From Perognathus longimembris pacificus (Eukaryota > Chordata > Mammalia > Rodentia > Heteromyidae): a stretch of DNA of 64,000 bases. The stretch spans positions 41,529,562 to 41,593,561 of the forward strand of contig NC_063168.1 in the NCBI RefSeq assembly GCF_023159225.1. The letters are read 5' to 3'. The first letter of the stretch is position 1; every line of letters begins with the position of its first letter. The translations under genes and the position numbers were made by a program. Shown here piece after piece: positions 22,921-34,560 of the stretch. The notes beneath the pieces were generated by a model, which was given only the letters and a program-made list of their open reading frames with translations, did not search any database and was not told where the DNA came from.

Positions 22921-23423
22921 TCAATGTTGTTTTGATTTGCATTTCTTTTATGGCCAGTGATGTAGAGCACTTTTTCATATGTCTCTTAGCCATTCTCATT
23001 TCCTTATCAGAGAAGTCTCTTTTTAAGTCTTTAGACCACTTGCTGAGGGGGCTGTTGGTTCTTTGTGATTTTGTTTTGGAGAAATTTAATATCTTTAGTT
23101 CTGCATATATTTTCAATATGAGGCCTTTGTCTGTTGTATGGATCATAAAGGCCAAATCAGAATCAAATAAATGACTTAGAGACAAAAAAAAAAAAAAAAA
23201 ACCCCTCAAAAGAATCAACAAAACAAAGAGTTGGTTCTTTGAAAAAATTAAAAAGATAGACAGACCCCTCGCAAACCTGACCAAAAAATGAAGGGAGCAC
23301 ACCCAAATAAACAAGATCCAAGATGAAACAGGTAACATCACCACAGAAACAATAAAAATTTACAACACAATGAGGGACTATTTTGCAAACCTTTAGGCCA
23401 ACTAATCTGAGAACCTGGAAGAA

Positions 23424-24484
23424 ATGAACAATATCCGCAAACTCAACCATGAAGATTTAAATCTTCTAAAGAGACCCATATCCAGCATTGAAATAGAAAT
23501 GGCAATAAGAGATCTCCCATCCAAGCAAAGTCCAGGTCCAGATGGATTCACAGCAGAATTCTACAAGGCCTTCAAAACAGAACTCACACCGATATTTCTC
23601 AAACTCTTCAATGAAATTGAAAGAGAAAGTTCACTACCATACACATTCTATGAAGCCAGTATAACCCACATTCCAAAACCAGGCAGGGACTCATCATGGA
23701 AAGAGAACTATAGACCGATTTCCGTGATGAATATTGTTGCAAAAATTCTCAACAAAATTCTGGCCAATCGACTTCAACAGGTCATCAAGAAAATCATACA
23801 CCATGATCAAACTGGATTCACCTCAGTGATGCAAAATTGGTCAATATACGCAAGTCAATTAATGTAATCCACCACATCAACCAGAGCAAGGTAAAGAATT
23901 ACATGGTTATATTTCTAGATGTGGAAAAGGAGTTCAATAAAATCCAGCACCCATTTATGATAAAAGCCCTGGAAAAATTGGGATTCCAGGGAACACTCCT
24001 GAATATCATAAAGGCAGTATATGACAACCCAACAGCAAGCATAATTCTAAACAGTGAAAAGCTACAGCCATTCCTTTTAAAATCAGTAGCAAGACAGGGA
24101 TGTCCGCTCTCTCCCCTCTTCTTCAGCATAGTACTAGAATTCCTAGCCAGAGCAATTAGGCAAGAAGAAAATATAAAGGGGATCCAAATAGGAAACGATG
24201 AAGTTAAACTTTCTCTCTTTGCAGATGACATGATCTTATACCTAAAGAACCCCATAGACTCCACTCCCAAGCTACTAGAGCTGATCCAAAACTTTGGCAA
24301 AGTTGCAGGATATAAAATAAACCCACAACAATCAGTGGCCTTTCTATATGTTAATGACCTGAAGACAGAGGCTGAAATCAGGAAAGCAACTCCTTTTGCA
24401 ATAGCCTCAAAAAACATAAAATACCTAGGAATAACCTTAACCAAAGAAATGAAAGACCTCTGTGATGAGACTTTAAAAACATGA
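23424..24484 (+). pseudogene. L1 ORF2 reverse-transcriptase region, one frameshift
   Basis: Two overlapping open stretches (23424-23867 and 23837-24484) together cover the L1 reverse-transcriptase domain. Visible family motifs: '[14 protein letters not shown]', 'YRPISVMN', motif A as '[12 protein letters not shown]' (the first catalytic Asp kept, the usual AFDKIQ changed), '[11 protein letters not shown]', catalytic '[12 protein letters not shown]', and '[16 protein letters not shown]'. A frameshift near 23840-23850 and the stop at 24482-24484 end activity, as does the inversion itself. It lies in the inverted half of the insertion. Function of the family: target-primed reverse transcription of L1 RNA. 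Confidence 0.9.
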
Positions 24485-25242
24485 AAATTGAAATTAAGGC
24501 AGAACTAAGGTAATGGAAAAACTTCCCATGCTCCTGGATTGGGAGGATTAATATAATCAAAATGGCAATATTGCCAAAGGCTATCTACAAATTCAATGCA
24601 ATACCCATTACTATCCCAACACCATTTTTAATGAAATAGAGGAAGCAATCCAGAATTCATATGGAACAATAAAAGACCACGAATAGCAAAAACAATCCTA
24701 AGCAGAAAGAACAGTGCTGGAGGAATCACAATATCAAACTTCAAGCTGTATTATAAAGCTATAGTAATAAAACCAGCTTGGTATTGGCACCAGAACAGGC
24801 CTGAAGACCAAGGGAACAGAATTGAAGACCCAGAAATGAACCCACAGAACTATGCCTACTTAATATTTGATAAAGAAGCTAAAAAAATAGGATGGAAGAA
24901 AAACAGCCTCTTTAACAAATGGTGCTGGCAAAACTGGTTCAACACATGCAACAAACTAAAACTAGATCCTTTTATATCACCCTGCACCAAAATAAATTCC
25001 AAATAGATCAAAGACCTTGACATTAAAACAGATACCCTGAAAACACTAAAGGAAGGAGTAGGAGAAACACTTGGGCTCCTTAGCACAGGATGAAACTTCC
25101 TTAACAAAGACCCAGAAATGCTACAAATCAAGGAAAGGATGGACAAATGGAACTATATCAAACTGCAAAACCTCTGGGCAAAGGACATAGCTTTCATGAT
25201 AAACAGAAAGCCTACAGATTGGGATAAGCTCCATAATTTATT

Positions 25243-26964
25243 ACCTACAGAATTATTTTCCCTAAATCAATACAGCCACAGTCTTTTCCTAAGTTCTGCA
25301 GAGATTAGGAAGTTTTCATGTAGAAGTCAAATCCACAAAATAAACATATTATTCAGTCACTGTTTTGTCAGATATTTGGCACATTGATCTCTTAAAGTGT
25401 TGAATTCTTGCACAGTAAATTTACTGTGTCAAAAATGTTGAAGACTTTTTCTTTTACCATCAAAAATTACTTGGAATGTATTTTTCACACAATTTGGTGT
25501 GGTGTAACTGCCACACGAGCAAATCCAAATGCCAAAGCATCACGAGAAAGAGGGTGAGATCATCTATGCTGTGGTAAATCTTATACTTTCATCTTTATTT
25601 CCTGAGGAACAGTGCCTAATTCTCTATAAAGTAAACTTCATGGCACCAGGGAATCAAACCACAGCATGTCTGCCTAATGCTCATAATACTACTGCTCCTC
25701 TGCTTAGTCATCTGTCTCCTCTATTTTACTAAAATGTAGAGCCAGTCCTTGTTAGTGCCTTTTTGTCCTATGAACCTGTCTCATTGTGGTTCAGAATGAG
25801 AAAGTAAAAGAGGGAAAGCAATTTATTGGACTAACTGAACAGCCAATTCCTCAGAGATTTTCCCCTGACCTTTACAAGGGCAATATTTCCATAAATAAAT
25901 TGGAGCTTTGTTGTTTTCCACAAAGACAACTAATCCAAACTTTAAAGACATTTGAATGCTAGAAATACTTTACTGTTCTTTTGCTATAATGATCTCGACT
26001 GAATGTCATTGTGCACTGAAGCTTACCAGGTAATTGAGCAAATATGTGCTTTATTTGATGATATGGTCCTGACTCTTTAAATATCAATGGCCATGCCTTT
26101 AGAGTATAACATAATGGGTGGAAAATATGCAGTAATTATGAATGAGTGGAACAAACTATAAAAATTTTATTTTGAAATTAATAGGTTTGAACTTGGAATA
26201 AATTATATCTTTGAAAAATATATAGTAATTTAATTATAAATATTAGAGTTTCCTTGGAGAGCAGTGTACTCTTTTTAAAAATGTAGGCTTTCAAATTTCC
26301 TCTGTGTTTCATAGGAAAGTGGCTGTCTTAAAAATAACCATATTACTTCTTCAGTGATACTTCTAGTTGGTCATATTGTCTCAGTCTGTACTTTATTGTG
26401 CTTCCATATGTTCTTCATATGGATTAGTGAGGAATTGGTTATCTTAGTTTATATCTTTAGATGAGTTTGGTTTAGACACTATCTAGTTGGCCTAGGACAT
26501 AGCTGTCATTCCAATTTTTAATGAGTCCTGTACTCTCCCAAAGGCTTGCCATGTAGATAGTATAATTTTGACAATAAACCAATGACAAAATTCAGAAATT
26601 GACAGTGACTAGTGAACATCAGTGTATAGCAGTGGAATAGGAACACTGACTCTCCATTATCACTGACAAAATGGTTGAGCACTTACTATAAATTCCATTC
26701 TCGGTTGTTTAATTTTATTATTTTATTTAACTCTTACATACACTTTTGTAATATATATTAAAACCTTGTTTTTCAAGTGAATAATTTCAAGCTTAGATCA
26801 TTAAGTAGCAGAGAAACATTTTGAGCAGAGTCTGTATTTCCCTGAACGTTCTTGCAGAAGAATCAAATATATATTATGAATACTAGAATAACACATATGT
26901 GTGTATATATTCAATGAATAATTAAAATTATTAGAACTCAATTTATTAATATTCAATCATTTTG
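25243..26964. other. Unique AT-rich sequence
   Basis: A faint trace of a minus-strand SINE may exist at 25640-25730 ('caccagggaatcaaaccaca'). Otherwise nothing recognised. Confidence 0.4.
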
Positions 26965-27182
26965 AGTTCCTGTAATCCTAGATACTCAAAGCTTGAGATC
27001 TGAAAATCAGAGTTTGAAGCCTGGGCAAAACAGACAAACAAAAATCTATGAGACTCTGTCTCCAATTAACTAGCAAAATGCCAAACTAGAGGTGTGGCTC
27101 AAGTGGAAAAATACCAACCAAGATTGAAAATGCTGAATTAGAGTATAAGACTCTGAGCTCAAGGCTCAGTACTAGCACACAT
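26965..27182 (+). mobile_element. Composite SINE (B1-like head plus Geo-like tail)
   Basis: The sense orientation shows the order directly: head 'tcctgtaatcctagatactc', 'cagagtttgaagcctgggca', linker 'gactctgtctccaattaact', then the Geo-like 'gaggtgtggctcaagtgg' and 'gactctgagctcaaggctca', ending 'gtactagcac' and an A-rich tail. A useful reference copy for this family. Confidence 0.7.
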
Positions 27183-27609
27183 AAACAATAATTTAATGAA
27201 TTAAATCATTCAACTATTACCATGCATTTATGACATTTTAGAGCTGTGCATCAAGATGTAAACTGTAATTGTGCTTCGCAAGACAATTTGAAAAAATGTG
27301 TCAAAAGTCTCTGAAGTCATGTTCTTTTCCTAGAAATAGCACTTGAAATGCATCATTATTTCCTACAGAAATAATAGAGTAGGTATAAATATGTGTCTTC
27401 ATGTCATTTATTGTGGTGATCACTTTCAAACATTACAAGTGCCCCCAAAAAGTGCTTTTGTTAAATATATAGTATATGTGCATAATATTTAATCACGATG
27501 ACACCAACAAGAAATATTTATTTATAATGATAGTTTTATGAAATATTAAATGAAGCATACAAATGACATATTAGTATAGGTTTGGCCATTCTTTTCTTGA
27601 GGGATGGGG

Positions 27610-27846
27610 TGAGTACTGGTTCTGGGCCTTTAACTCAGGGCCTGGCTGCTCTCTTTAAGCTTTTTTGCTCAATTCTAGAGCTCTACAACTTGAGCCCAGC
27701 ACTACTTCAAGCTTTTTTGGATCTTAACTGGAGATAAGAGTCTTACAGGCTTTCCTTCCTGAATTAGCTTCAAAATGCAGCTCTTAGATCTTAGCTTCCT
27801 GAGTAGCTAGGAGTACAGTTGTGAGCTATCTACCTGTGCCTAGCTG
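27610..27846 (-). mobile_element. Composite SINE (B1-like plus Geo-like)
   Basis: Antisense order: 'gcctttaactcagggcctgg', 'gctctacaacttgagcccag', 'taactggagataagagtctt', 'tagcttcctgagtagctagg', ending 'tgtgcctagctgg'. The IDL-Geo at 27862 inserted beside its head end. Confidence 0.7.
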
Positions 27847-27861
27847 GTCTATTCATTCTTT

Positions 27862-28077
27862 TTTTTTTTTTTTTTTTTTTTTTTTGCCAGTTTTGGGACT
27901 TGGACTCAGGGCCTGAGCACTGTCCCTGGCTTCTTTTTGCTCAAGGCTAGTGCTCTGCCACTTGAGCCACAGCGCCACTTCTGGCCATTTTCTATATATG
28001 TGGTGCTGGGGAATCCAACCCAGGGCTTCATGTATACAAGGCAAGCGCTCTTGCCACTAGGCCATATTCCCAACCCC
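27862..28077 (-). mobile_element. IDL-Geo SINE, young-looking
   Basis: Long T tail (27862-27885), then near-consensus Geo and ID monomers. Perfect target-site duplication 'tctattcattctt' (27848-27860 and 28078-28090). The minus-strand frame of 63 codons here is SINE sequence, not a gene. Confidence 0.94.
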
Positions 28078-28091
28078 TCTATTCATTCTTT

Positions 28092-30099
28092 AGCTGTGTA
28101 TAAGTATAGAAATTAGTCATTGAAAATACATTCTACAAAATACTCAGACTTATTCAAATGAAGTAATTCCATAACACTTATCTTACCTTTATTTTTCATC
28201 CATTAAAAATAATTCTTTAAAATAAGAATACTAGAACTATATTCCTGTTTTTAACAGCAATAAGACCAAACATGCCTTAGAATTGGGACTTTAAAATTTA
28301 GAGACACCAATGTGAGGTCTGTACTTTCATTCCGTATTCCATGGGGTCTGGGGCAGATTCCTGTCCTCAAGGACATGGATATTTTGCAGACAAGGGCATA
28401 ACATGTTCACAATAAGCACTGCTCAATATCAGTAAGGCAGCTTTATATCACCTTGGATCAAGTCTGCTTTTCTCATGAGTGGTTGCTATATCTTTTCATT
28501 TTCAGAGACTGATTGATTGATTTTTTTAGAATTTCAAACAAAGAATTGTATACTCAGAGTCATCTCATAACCAGAGAAATATACATTATAAAATTTATTT
28601 AGAAAAAGAGGTAGGTTCTGTCATGCGAACTCTGAAGTATTAAACTGACTCCTTTGGAATACTGGATGCCAGCTATGAGGTCGATGTTGATGTCAAACTG
28701 AATTCCCCTTCAAAGAGTCTTCTTTTATTCCCTGTGTTTTCACAATGCCATAGTGATAGAAAACCTTGGTATTAACAGAAATATTGCTCAGGGAAATTTG
28801 GATCCGCACTTGATAGTTCTGTATATTGTTTAAAAAAGAGGGATGAAGAAAGTAGTACCTATTAAAAAGAAAGCAGTATGAATAGTCTAAAAGAACTGTT
28901 GTCTACAATCAATATGTTGAACAATCCTTTCCTGGGAATCAAGTAGCAATGCAGGTTCTTCCCTAGTCTAACTGCATGTTTTGCTAGGTGGGGGGTTAAT
29001 GAGAAACATCTGACTGTGGCAAATGGGTTCTGCGTTACAGCCTACCATTTATTCCAAGATTATCAAGCATCTGTTTGTTCCTTACTAGTGGGATTTTTTC
29101 CATTATCTCCTTCTCCAAGCAGGCCTTGATGTATAAACAGAAAGGACATTTTTCCACTAAGGATATAAGAGAGCTTGGGTATGGTTTCCTTTTTCTTTTT
29201 TTTATTTTCCAGTTTCATATTTGATGATAAAATGAAAACAGTTATTCTAAACACCCCAATATTATGGAAATAAATGTTGGACAAAATATTCCTGTTGTTT
29301 ATTTCTATACTTTTGGGATTTATTTTAGAGTAGATAAAAATTCAGGAAAAATTTATGAAAGAATATCAATTTGACATTTTTTCTCTGAATTTCTGTGTCA
29401 TCATTGGTATACCATACACACACACACGCACGCACACACACACAAACACACACACAGTTCGGCATGTGGCATTGGTGGCTAACAGTTACCGAAAATTATG
29501 TATATGTGTGTATGTATACACACGTATTACAATATATTATCCAATGTTTATTGCATACATTAACCTTTTCAAATTCCTAGTAAGCCTTCATTATACTTAT
29601 TTGACTAATGGTGAACATATAGAGCATTGAGATCTGCTATGTATAGGTACACTTACTATTTCACAATCTCAAAATTTAAGACTGTTTTTCTTTTGTTGTT
29701 GCAATTTTCTACATCTTCAATAGTGTTCTGGATGATTTTGCTATACCATAATGTTTTCAACAAACCACACTTATTGCATTGTGTAATGATGTTCAAACTT
29801 TTGCCTGTATGAATGATCCAATATATAACCGATCATTATTAACATTGCTAAATACTTACTTTTTCTCTTTCCACAAACTCCCTGATGTATAATTCCTAAT
29901 TAACCTGTGGTAAATGTTGGGGAATTCAGTAGTTTGGAGAGTGAGTTCTAGAGACAGACAGTCTGAATTTAAATACAAAGACTATTTGCTAATCCAGTGT
30001 GATTTATCAAGTCACTTCAATTTTCCAGTAACTGAAATGGAGAAACCTCTTAGGATTTTCTTAGGCTAGAGCTATGTAACACAATACATCAGAAAACAC
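28092..30099. other. Mostly unique AT-rich sequence with a CA microsatellite
   Basis: A (CA)n tract with CACG and CAAA interruptions lies at 29412-29457. No gene or SINE recognised in the rest. Confidence 0.5.
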
Positions 30100-30284
30100 T
30101 TAGCAACAGATGAGTGAAGAAACAAAATAAAGTACATGGTGTTTTATTATTCAACCATGTAAAGGAATGAAATACTGATAAATGCTACAACATGGGTGAA
30201 CCTTGAAAACATTGTGATAGTTGAAATAAGCCAGTAACAGAAGAGTACAGGCTACATGGTTCCATTAATATTAAATTCCATATT
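30100..30284 (+). mobile_element. Ancient L1M fragment, left half of a split copy
   Basis: The order 'acagatgagtgaagaaacaa', 'ttattcaaccatgtaaagga', 'gaaatactgataaatgctac', 'atgggtgaaccttgaaaaca', 'aaataagccagtaacagaag' is the classic 3' region of mammal-wide L1M elements. It continues after the younger L1 at 32757. Confidence 0.75.
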
Positions 30285-30325
30285 AAGAATGGATAGAAAG
30301 CCTTTAGCCCACTTTTTTGAGGGGG

Positions 30326-30997
30326 CTATTGGTTCTTTGTGGTTTTGTTTTGGAAGAATGTAATTTTTTTTAGTTTTGCCTGTATTTTAGAGATGAGGTC
30401 TTTGTTCGTTGTATGGCCAGTAAATATATTTTCCCAATCTGTGGGCTTTCTGTTTTTCTTGCGAGCTATGTCCTTTGCCCTGCAGAAGCTCTGCAGTTTG
30501 TTGCAGTCCCATTTGTCCATCCTTTCTTTGATTTGTAGCACCTCTGGGTCTCTGTTAAGGAAATTCCATCCTGTACCAAGGAGCCCAAGTGTTTCTCCTA
30601 CTCCTTCCTTTAGTGTTTTCAGGGTGTCTGTTTTAATTTCAAGGTCTTTGATCCATTTGGAATTTATTTTGGTGCAGGGTGATATAAAAGGATCTAGTTT
30701 TAGTTTGTTGCATGTGTTGAACCAGTTTTGCCAGCACCATTTGTTAAAGAGGCTGTTTTTCTTCCATCCTATTTTTTTAGCTTCTTTATCAAATATTAAG
30801 TAGGCATAGTTCTGTGGGTTGATTTCTGGGTTTTCAATTCTGTTCCATTGGTCTTCAGGCCTGTTCTGGTGCCAATACCAAGCTGGTTTTATTACTATAG
30901 CTTTATAATACAGCTTGAAGTTTGATATTGTGATTCCTCCAGCACTGTTCTTTCTGCTTAGGATTGTTTTTGCTATTCGTGGTCTTTTATTGTTCAA
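30326..30997 (-). pseudogene. L1 ORF2 fragment, post-RT region (inverted segment)
   Basis: The 223-codon open frame encodes the part of L1 ORF2p after the reverse transcriptase. Segments such as '[16 protein letters not shown]', '[18 protein letters not shown]' and '[11 protein letters not shown]' are typical. The frame runs to the inversion breakpoint near 30302. It is the longest open frame in the window. The upstream part of the same inverted segment (31000-31610) has lost the frame. No promoter drives it and no full ORF2 exists here. Confidence 0.88.
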
Positions 30998-31610
30998 TAT
31001 GAATTTTTGGATTGCTTCCTCTATTTCATTAAAAATGGTATTGGGATAGTAATGGGTATTGCATTGAATTTGTAGATAGCCTTTGGCAATATTGCCATTT
31101 TGATTATATTAATCCTCCCAATCCAGGAGCATGGGAAGTTTTTCCATTACCTTAGTTCTGCCTTAATTTCATTTTTCATGTTTTTAAAGTTCTCATCATA
31201 GAGGTCTTTTCTTTCTTTGGTTAAGGTTATTCCTAGGTATTTTGTGTTTTGGGGGACTATTGCAAAAGGAGTTGCTTTCCTGATTTCAGCCTCTATCTTT
31301 AGGTCATTAGCATATAGAAAGGCCACTGATTGTTGTGGGTTTATTTTATATCCTGCAACTTTGCCAAAGTTTTGATCAGCTCTAGTAGCTTGGGAGTGCA
31401 GTCTATGGGGTTCTTTAGGTATAGGATCATGTCATCTGTGAAGAGAGAAAGTTTATCTTTTTCTATTTGGATCCCCTTTATATTTTCTTCTTGCCTAATT
31501 GCTCTGGCTAGGAATTCTAGTACTATGTTGAAGAAAGGGAAGAGAGTGGATATCCCTTTCTTGCTCTTGATTTTAAAGGGAATGGCTTTAGTTTTTCACC
31601 ATTTAGAATT

Positions 31611-32217
31611 AGACTTAAAAAGAGACTTCTCTGATGAGGAAATTAGAATGGGCAAGAGACATATGAAAAAGTGCTCTACATCACTGGCCATAAAAGAAAT
31701 GCAAATCAAAACAACATTGAGATTCCATCTCACCCCAGTAAGAATGTCCTATATAAAGAAAACTAACAGTGACAAATGTTGGAGGGGATGTGGCCAAAAG
31801 GGAACCCTACTTCATTGTTGGTGGGAATGTAAACTGGTTCAGCCACTCTGGAAAGCAGCATGGACATTCCTCAGAAGGCTAAGCATGGAGCTACCCTATG
31901 ACCCAGCAGCCTCACTTTTGGGTATCTACCCAAAAGACCACAAATAAGAACACACTAAAGCCACCAGCACAACAATGTTCATCGCAGCACAATTTGTCAA
32001 AGCTAGAATTTGGAACCAACCCAGATGCCCCTCAGTAGACGAATGGATCAGGAAAATGTGGTACATATACACAATGGAATTTTATGCCTCTATCAGAAAG
32101 AATGACATTGCCCCATTTGTAAGGCAATGGAAGGACTTGGAAAAAATTATGCTAAGTGAAGTGAGCCAGACCCAAAGAAACATGGACTCTATGGTCTCCC
32201 TCACAGGGAATAAGTAG
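31611..32217 (+). pseudogene. L1 ORF2 C-terminal fragment with one stop
   Basis: From '[20 protein letters not shown]' the frame is open to the normal ORF2 end at 32217, apart from one TAA codon (31946-31948). The Cys-rich motif '[18 protein letters not shown]' is intact. One stop in about 200 codons fits a relatively recent insertion. The 3' UTR follows immediately. Confidence 0.88.
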
Positions 32218-32579
32218 CATAGGTTTAGGCTAGTCACAGCAGAGGATCACACAAGAGCCTAATAGCTATGCCCTTATGAATGCATAAGATGATGCTAAGT
32301 GAAATGAACTCCATGTTATGGAAACGACTGTTATATTACTGTTGTAATTACTTGCATCATGCGATGTGAATCCGTAGCTTCTATTATTGATGATCCTCTT
32401 GTATCCCCTTTCTGTGGTTGAACCTGCACTATCTCTGTATCTTATCTGAGTACATTGGAAACCGTGTATTAAGACTAGGAAACTGAAAGGGAATACCAAA
32501 ATCGAGAGACACAGGGTAAAAAAGACAAATGATTACAACAGCAATACTTGCAAAACTATTTAGTGTAAATTTACTGAAC

Positions 32580-32636
32580 AACTCATGGAGGGAAAGGGAA
32601 AGGGGGAGGGGGCAGGGGGGAATGAGGGAGGAGGTA
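32580..32636 (+). repeat. G-rich polypurine tract in L1 3' UTR
   Basis: Many runs of three to six G separated by A-rich spacers. Four or more G-runs within short spacing meet the usual G-quadruplex pattern. The same tract is at 44054-44095 and, reversed, at 8060-8110, 21785-21828 and 60172-60210. Confidence 0.8.
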
Positions 32637-32756
32637 ACAAACAGTACAAGAAATGTATCCAATGCCTAATGTATGAAACTGTAACCTCTCTGTATATTAG
32701 TTTGACAATAATTTTTTTTTAAAGATAGATTTTTAAAAAAAGAATGGATAGAAAGC

Positions 32757-32935
32757 AGATTATTGATTGTTTATGGCCCTGAATGGAAATGGGGGAAGAT
32801 GAGAATCCTGTATAAAGGAAATGAAGGTGATTATTTTGGAGGACATGAATAAATGTTATAAAGTTCAATGTAGTAGTGGTTACACCTTTTTCTGAATATA
32901 CTACAAAGAATTGTTTACTTTATAAAGATGAATCC
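32757..32935 (+). mobile_element. Ancient L1M fragment, right half of the split copy
   Basis: It continues the 30100-30284 element: 'gcagattattgattgtttat', 'ggaaatgggggaagatgaga', 'agtagtggttacaccttttt', 'gaatatactacaaagaattg'. This matches the L1M 3' UTR order. The two halves are joined by the target site of the younger L1. Confidence 0.7.
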
Positions 32936-33540
32936 TAGTGTTGATTGTATCTGAATATCTGTTAAAAATTCAGCATTTCATTAGACCGATGATTTCTTCT
33001 TCATACTATTTTTAATATCATGTATTTTCACGTTAAATAGTTTGACTAATTATAGATAAAATTGTACTTCAAGTTAACAATTTAAGTCTTAAACTTAGTC
33101 AAATATTTTATTAATTGATTGTATTTTCCTACTCTGATCGCGATTCATTTTAACAGTTTTAACTGACTTGTGAATGCTCAATAAATTTATATGAATAGAA
33201 ATCCATCTTCATAACATATTTTAAAAATAAATTTTTGGACAATGCTACTTACCAATTTCAGAGAATTGCATTATAACAGATATGTATATATGTGCACATA
33301 TGTGTAACATATATGTAATTCTGAAATATATATATGAAATGTTTTATTCTATGGAATGTATGTGTATGTACCTATATATGTAACTCTATTATATATGTAA
33401 ATATGTGTATATATATACACACTATGATTATAAGGTACATAAAGCCTTATATATGAATTAGAAGAAAGTATATATGTATATATCCCTAATAATTTGAATT
33501 TAGAAAGGATAACGATATTTGGAACTAACTTCTTCTTTAA
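32936..33540. other. AT-rich sequence with TA/TG-rich tract
   Basis: 33275-33485 holds imperfect TATATG/TATGTG repeats with self-complementary pieces such as 'tgtgcacatatgtg'. Nothing else recognised. Confidence 0.5.
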
Positions 33541-33800
33541 ATTGTTTTTATGTCTATGTAGGTCTACAATGGAATTGCCATTTAATAAAGCAGTTTATGA
33601 ATATAGCGCATCTTAATGTCATCCATTTCAACATTCTCACCCATCTCTTTTCTCCTCACCCCTTCCCTTACTCTTCTTAATTTTTTAGGATATGTATTGT
33701 ATTCCTGAGTGTATACTCTCCCTCTTCTCTGCAATTGCCTACTCCCTTCCCTTTAACTCCACTCTACCCCTTTCAAGTACCTACTTCCTTGTGTTTATTT
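33541..33800 (-). mobile_element. Old-type L1 3' UTR fragment
   Basis: Same family and orientation as 1138-1345, with 'aataaagcagtttatgaata', 'caacattctcacccat' and 'ctcttcttaatttttt'. Decayed. Confidence 0.55.
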
Positions 33801-34511
33801 TTTTGAATATTTCATTGAGTTTGCCATTCAAAGATAATATACAGACAGTTTCTGGGCTTAACTAAGGATCATTTGACATCTTCCTCAGGACCAATGTGCT
33901 TCAAAATTGGAAAGGCAAATATTTTACACCTTTGAATTTATTACATAATTTTCTCTATTTTCATTCTTGATCATCAATACTATTGTTTTTAAAGCCTAAT
34001 GTAAAACAGTTGACATGTCTTAATAAAAATATACACAAGTATGAGGCATTGTCTCCTCCTTTACATGGGTTTATTACCAGTCTTGATTTTGAAACTTTCA
34101 TCCAGAATAAAGCTCACTAACCATAAATTGTCCTTTTGAATCTCGCTGCCATTCAAGGTGGTGCTTAATAGAACTATTTAACCCACCATCATTTTGTGCC
34201 ATCATCAGATTATACTTAACTTTTGGCTTATCTCTATAAATGCTGTGTGACTTGCATTTCCACATCACTCTCACAATACCAGAAAGAGTCTTTATTGTTA
34301 TAGAGAAACATACTTGTACTATTGTAATAAAAAGAAAAGCAAACAGTCTTCTCAAAAATAATTAAAATACATTGGAGAGCTGACTCATTCAATAACAATT
34401 TTTAGATGCCCTAATGTTGAATGTTAATATAAGAAATACTACTAATCTTATTTTTCAGGATAGGATTAGGATAAAATTTAAATACTATGTCCAAAACCAT
34501 GAGACCTTGGA

Positions 34512-34560
<49 letters not shown>

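Larger units (their letters stand above)
21692..25224 (-). mobile_element. L1 insertion with 5' inversion (twin priming), G-rich 3' UTR type
   Basis: A perfect 18-bp target-site duplication 'taagctccataatttatt' (21674-21691 and 25225-25242) encloses two L1 parts in opposite orientation. Segment 21692-23139 is the 3' end on the minus strand: tail, 3' UTR, ORF2 end. Segment 23140-25224 is the upstream part of ORF2 on the plus strand. In L1 order the plus segment ends 'cctacagattggga' and the minus segment begins 'ccatacaacagacaaagg'. Comparison with the other L1 at 30420 shows these are only about 15 nt apart, so one L1 RNA was copied from two primers. A SINE interrupts it at 22704-22920. Confidence 0.93.
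30302..32739 (+). mobile_element. L1 insertion with 5' inversion, G-rich 3' UTR type
   Basis: A 17-bp duplication 'aagaatggatagaaagc' (30285-30301 and 32740-32756) encloses an inverted ORF2 segment (30302-31610, minus strand) and the 3' segment (31611-32739, plus strand). In L1 order the inverted part ends 'gtgggctaaag' and the 3' part starts 'gacttaaaaagagacttctc'. The two are contiguous, with no L1 bases lost. It has the G-rich 3' UTR (32580-32635) and an A-tail. It sits inside an older L1M. Confidence 0.93.

Noticed and set aside
22901..23344. 147-codon minus frame spanning 22901-23344
   Set aside because: It crosses the L1 inversion junction and the SINE end. Only part is ORF2, the rest is antisense L1.
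24856..25146. Minus-strand frame that resembles another at 30339-30803 (plus)
   Set aside because: The similarity is real, but both are antisense translations of the same ORF2 region, not a gene family.
25640..25730. Possible minus-strand SINE trace
   Set aside because: Only short matches to the ID part; too weak to list as a feature.
29355..29630. His/Thr-rich frames near 29400
   Set aside because: Translation of the CA microsatellite.
31330..31947. 205-codon plus frame
   Set aside because: It starts in antisense L1 and becomes true ORF2 only after the inversion junction at 31610. I annotated the true part separately.
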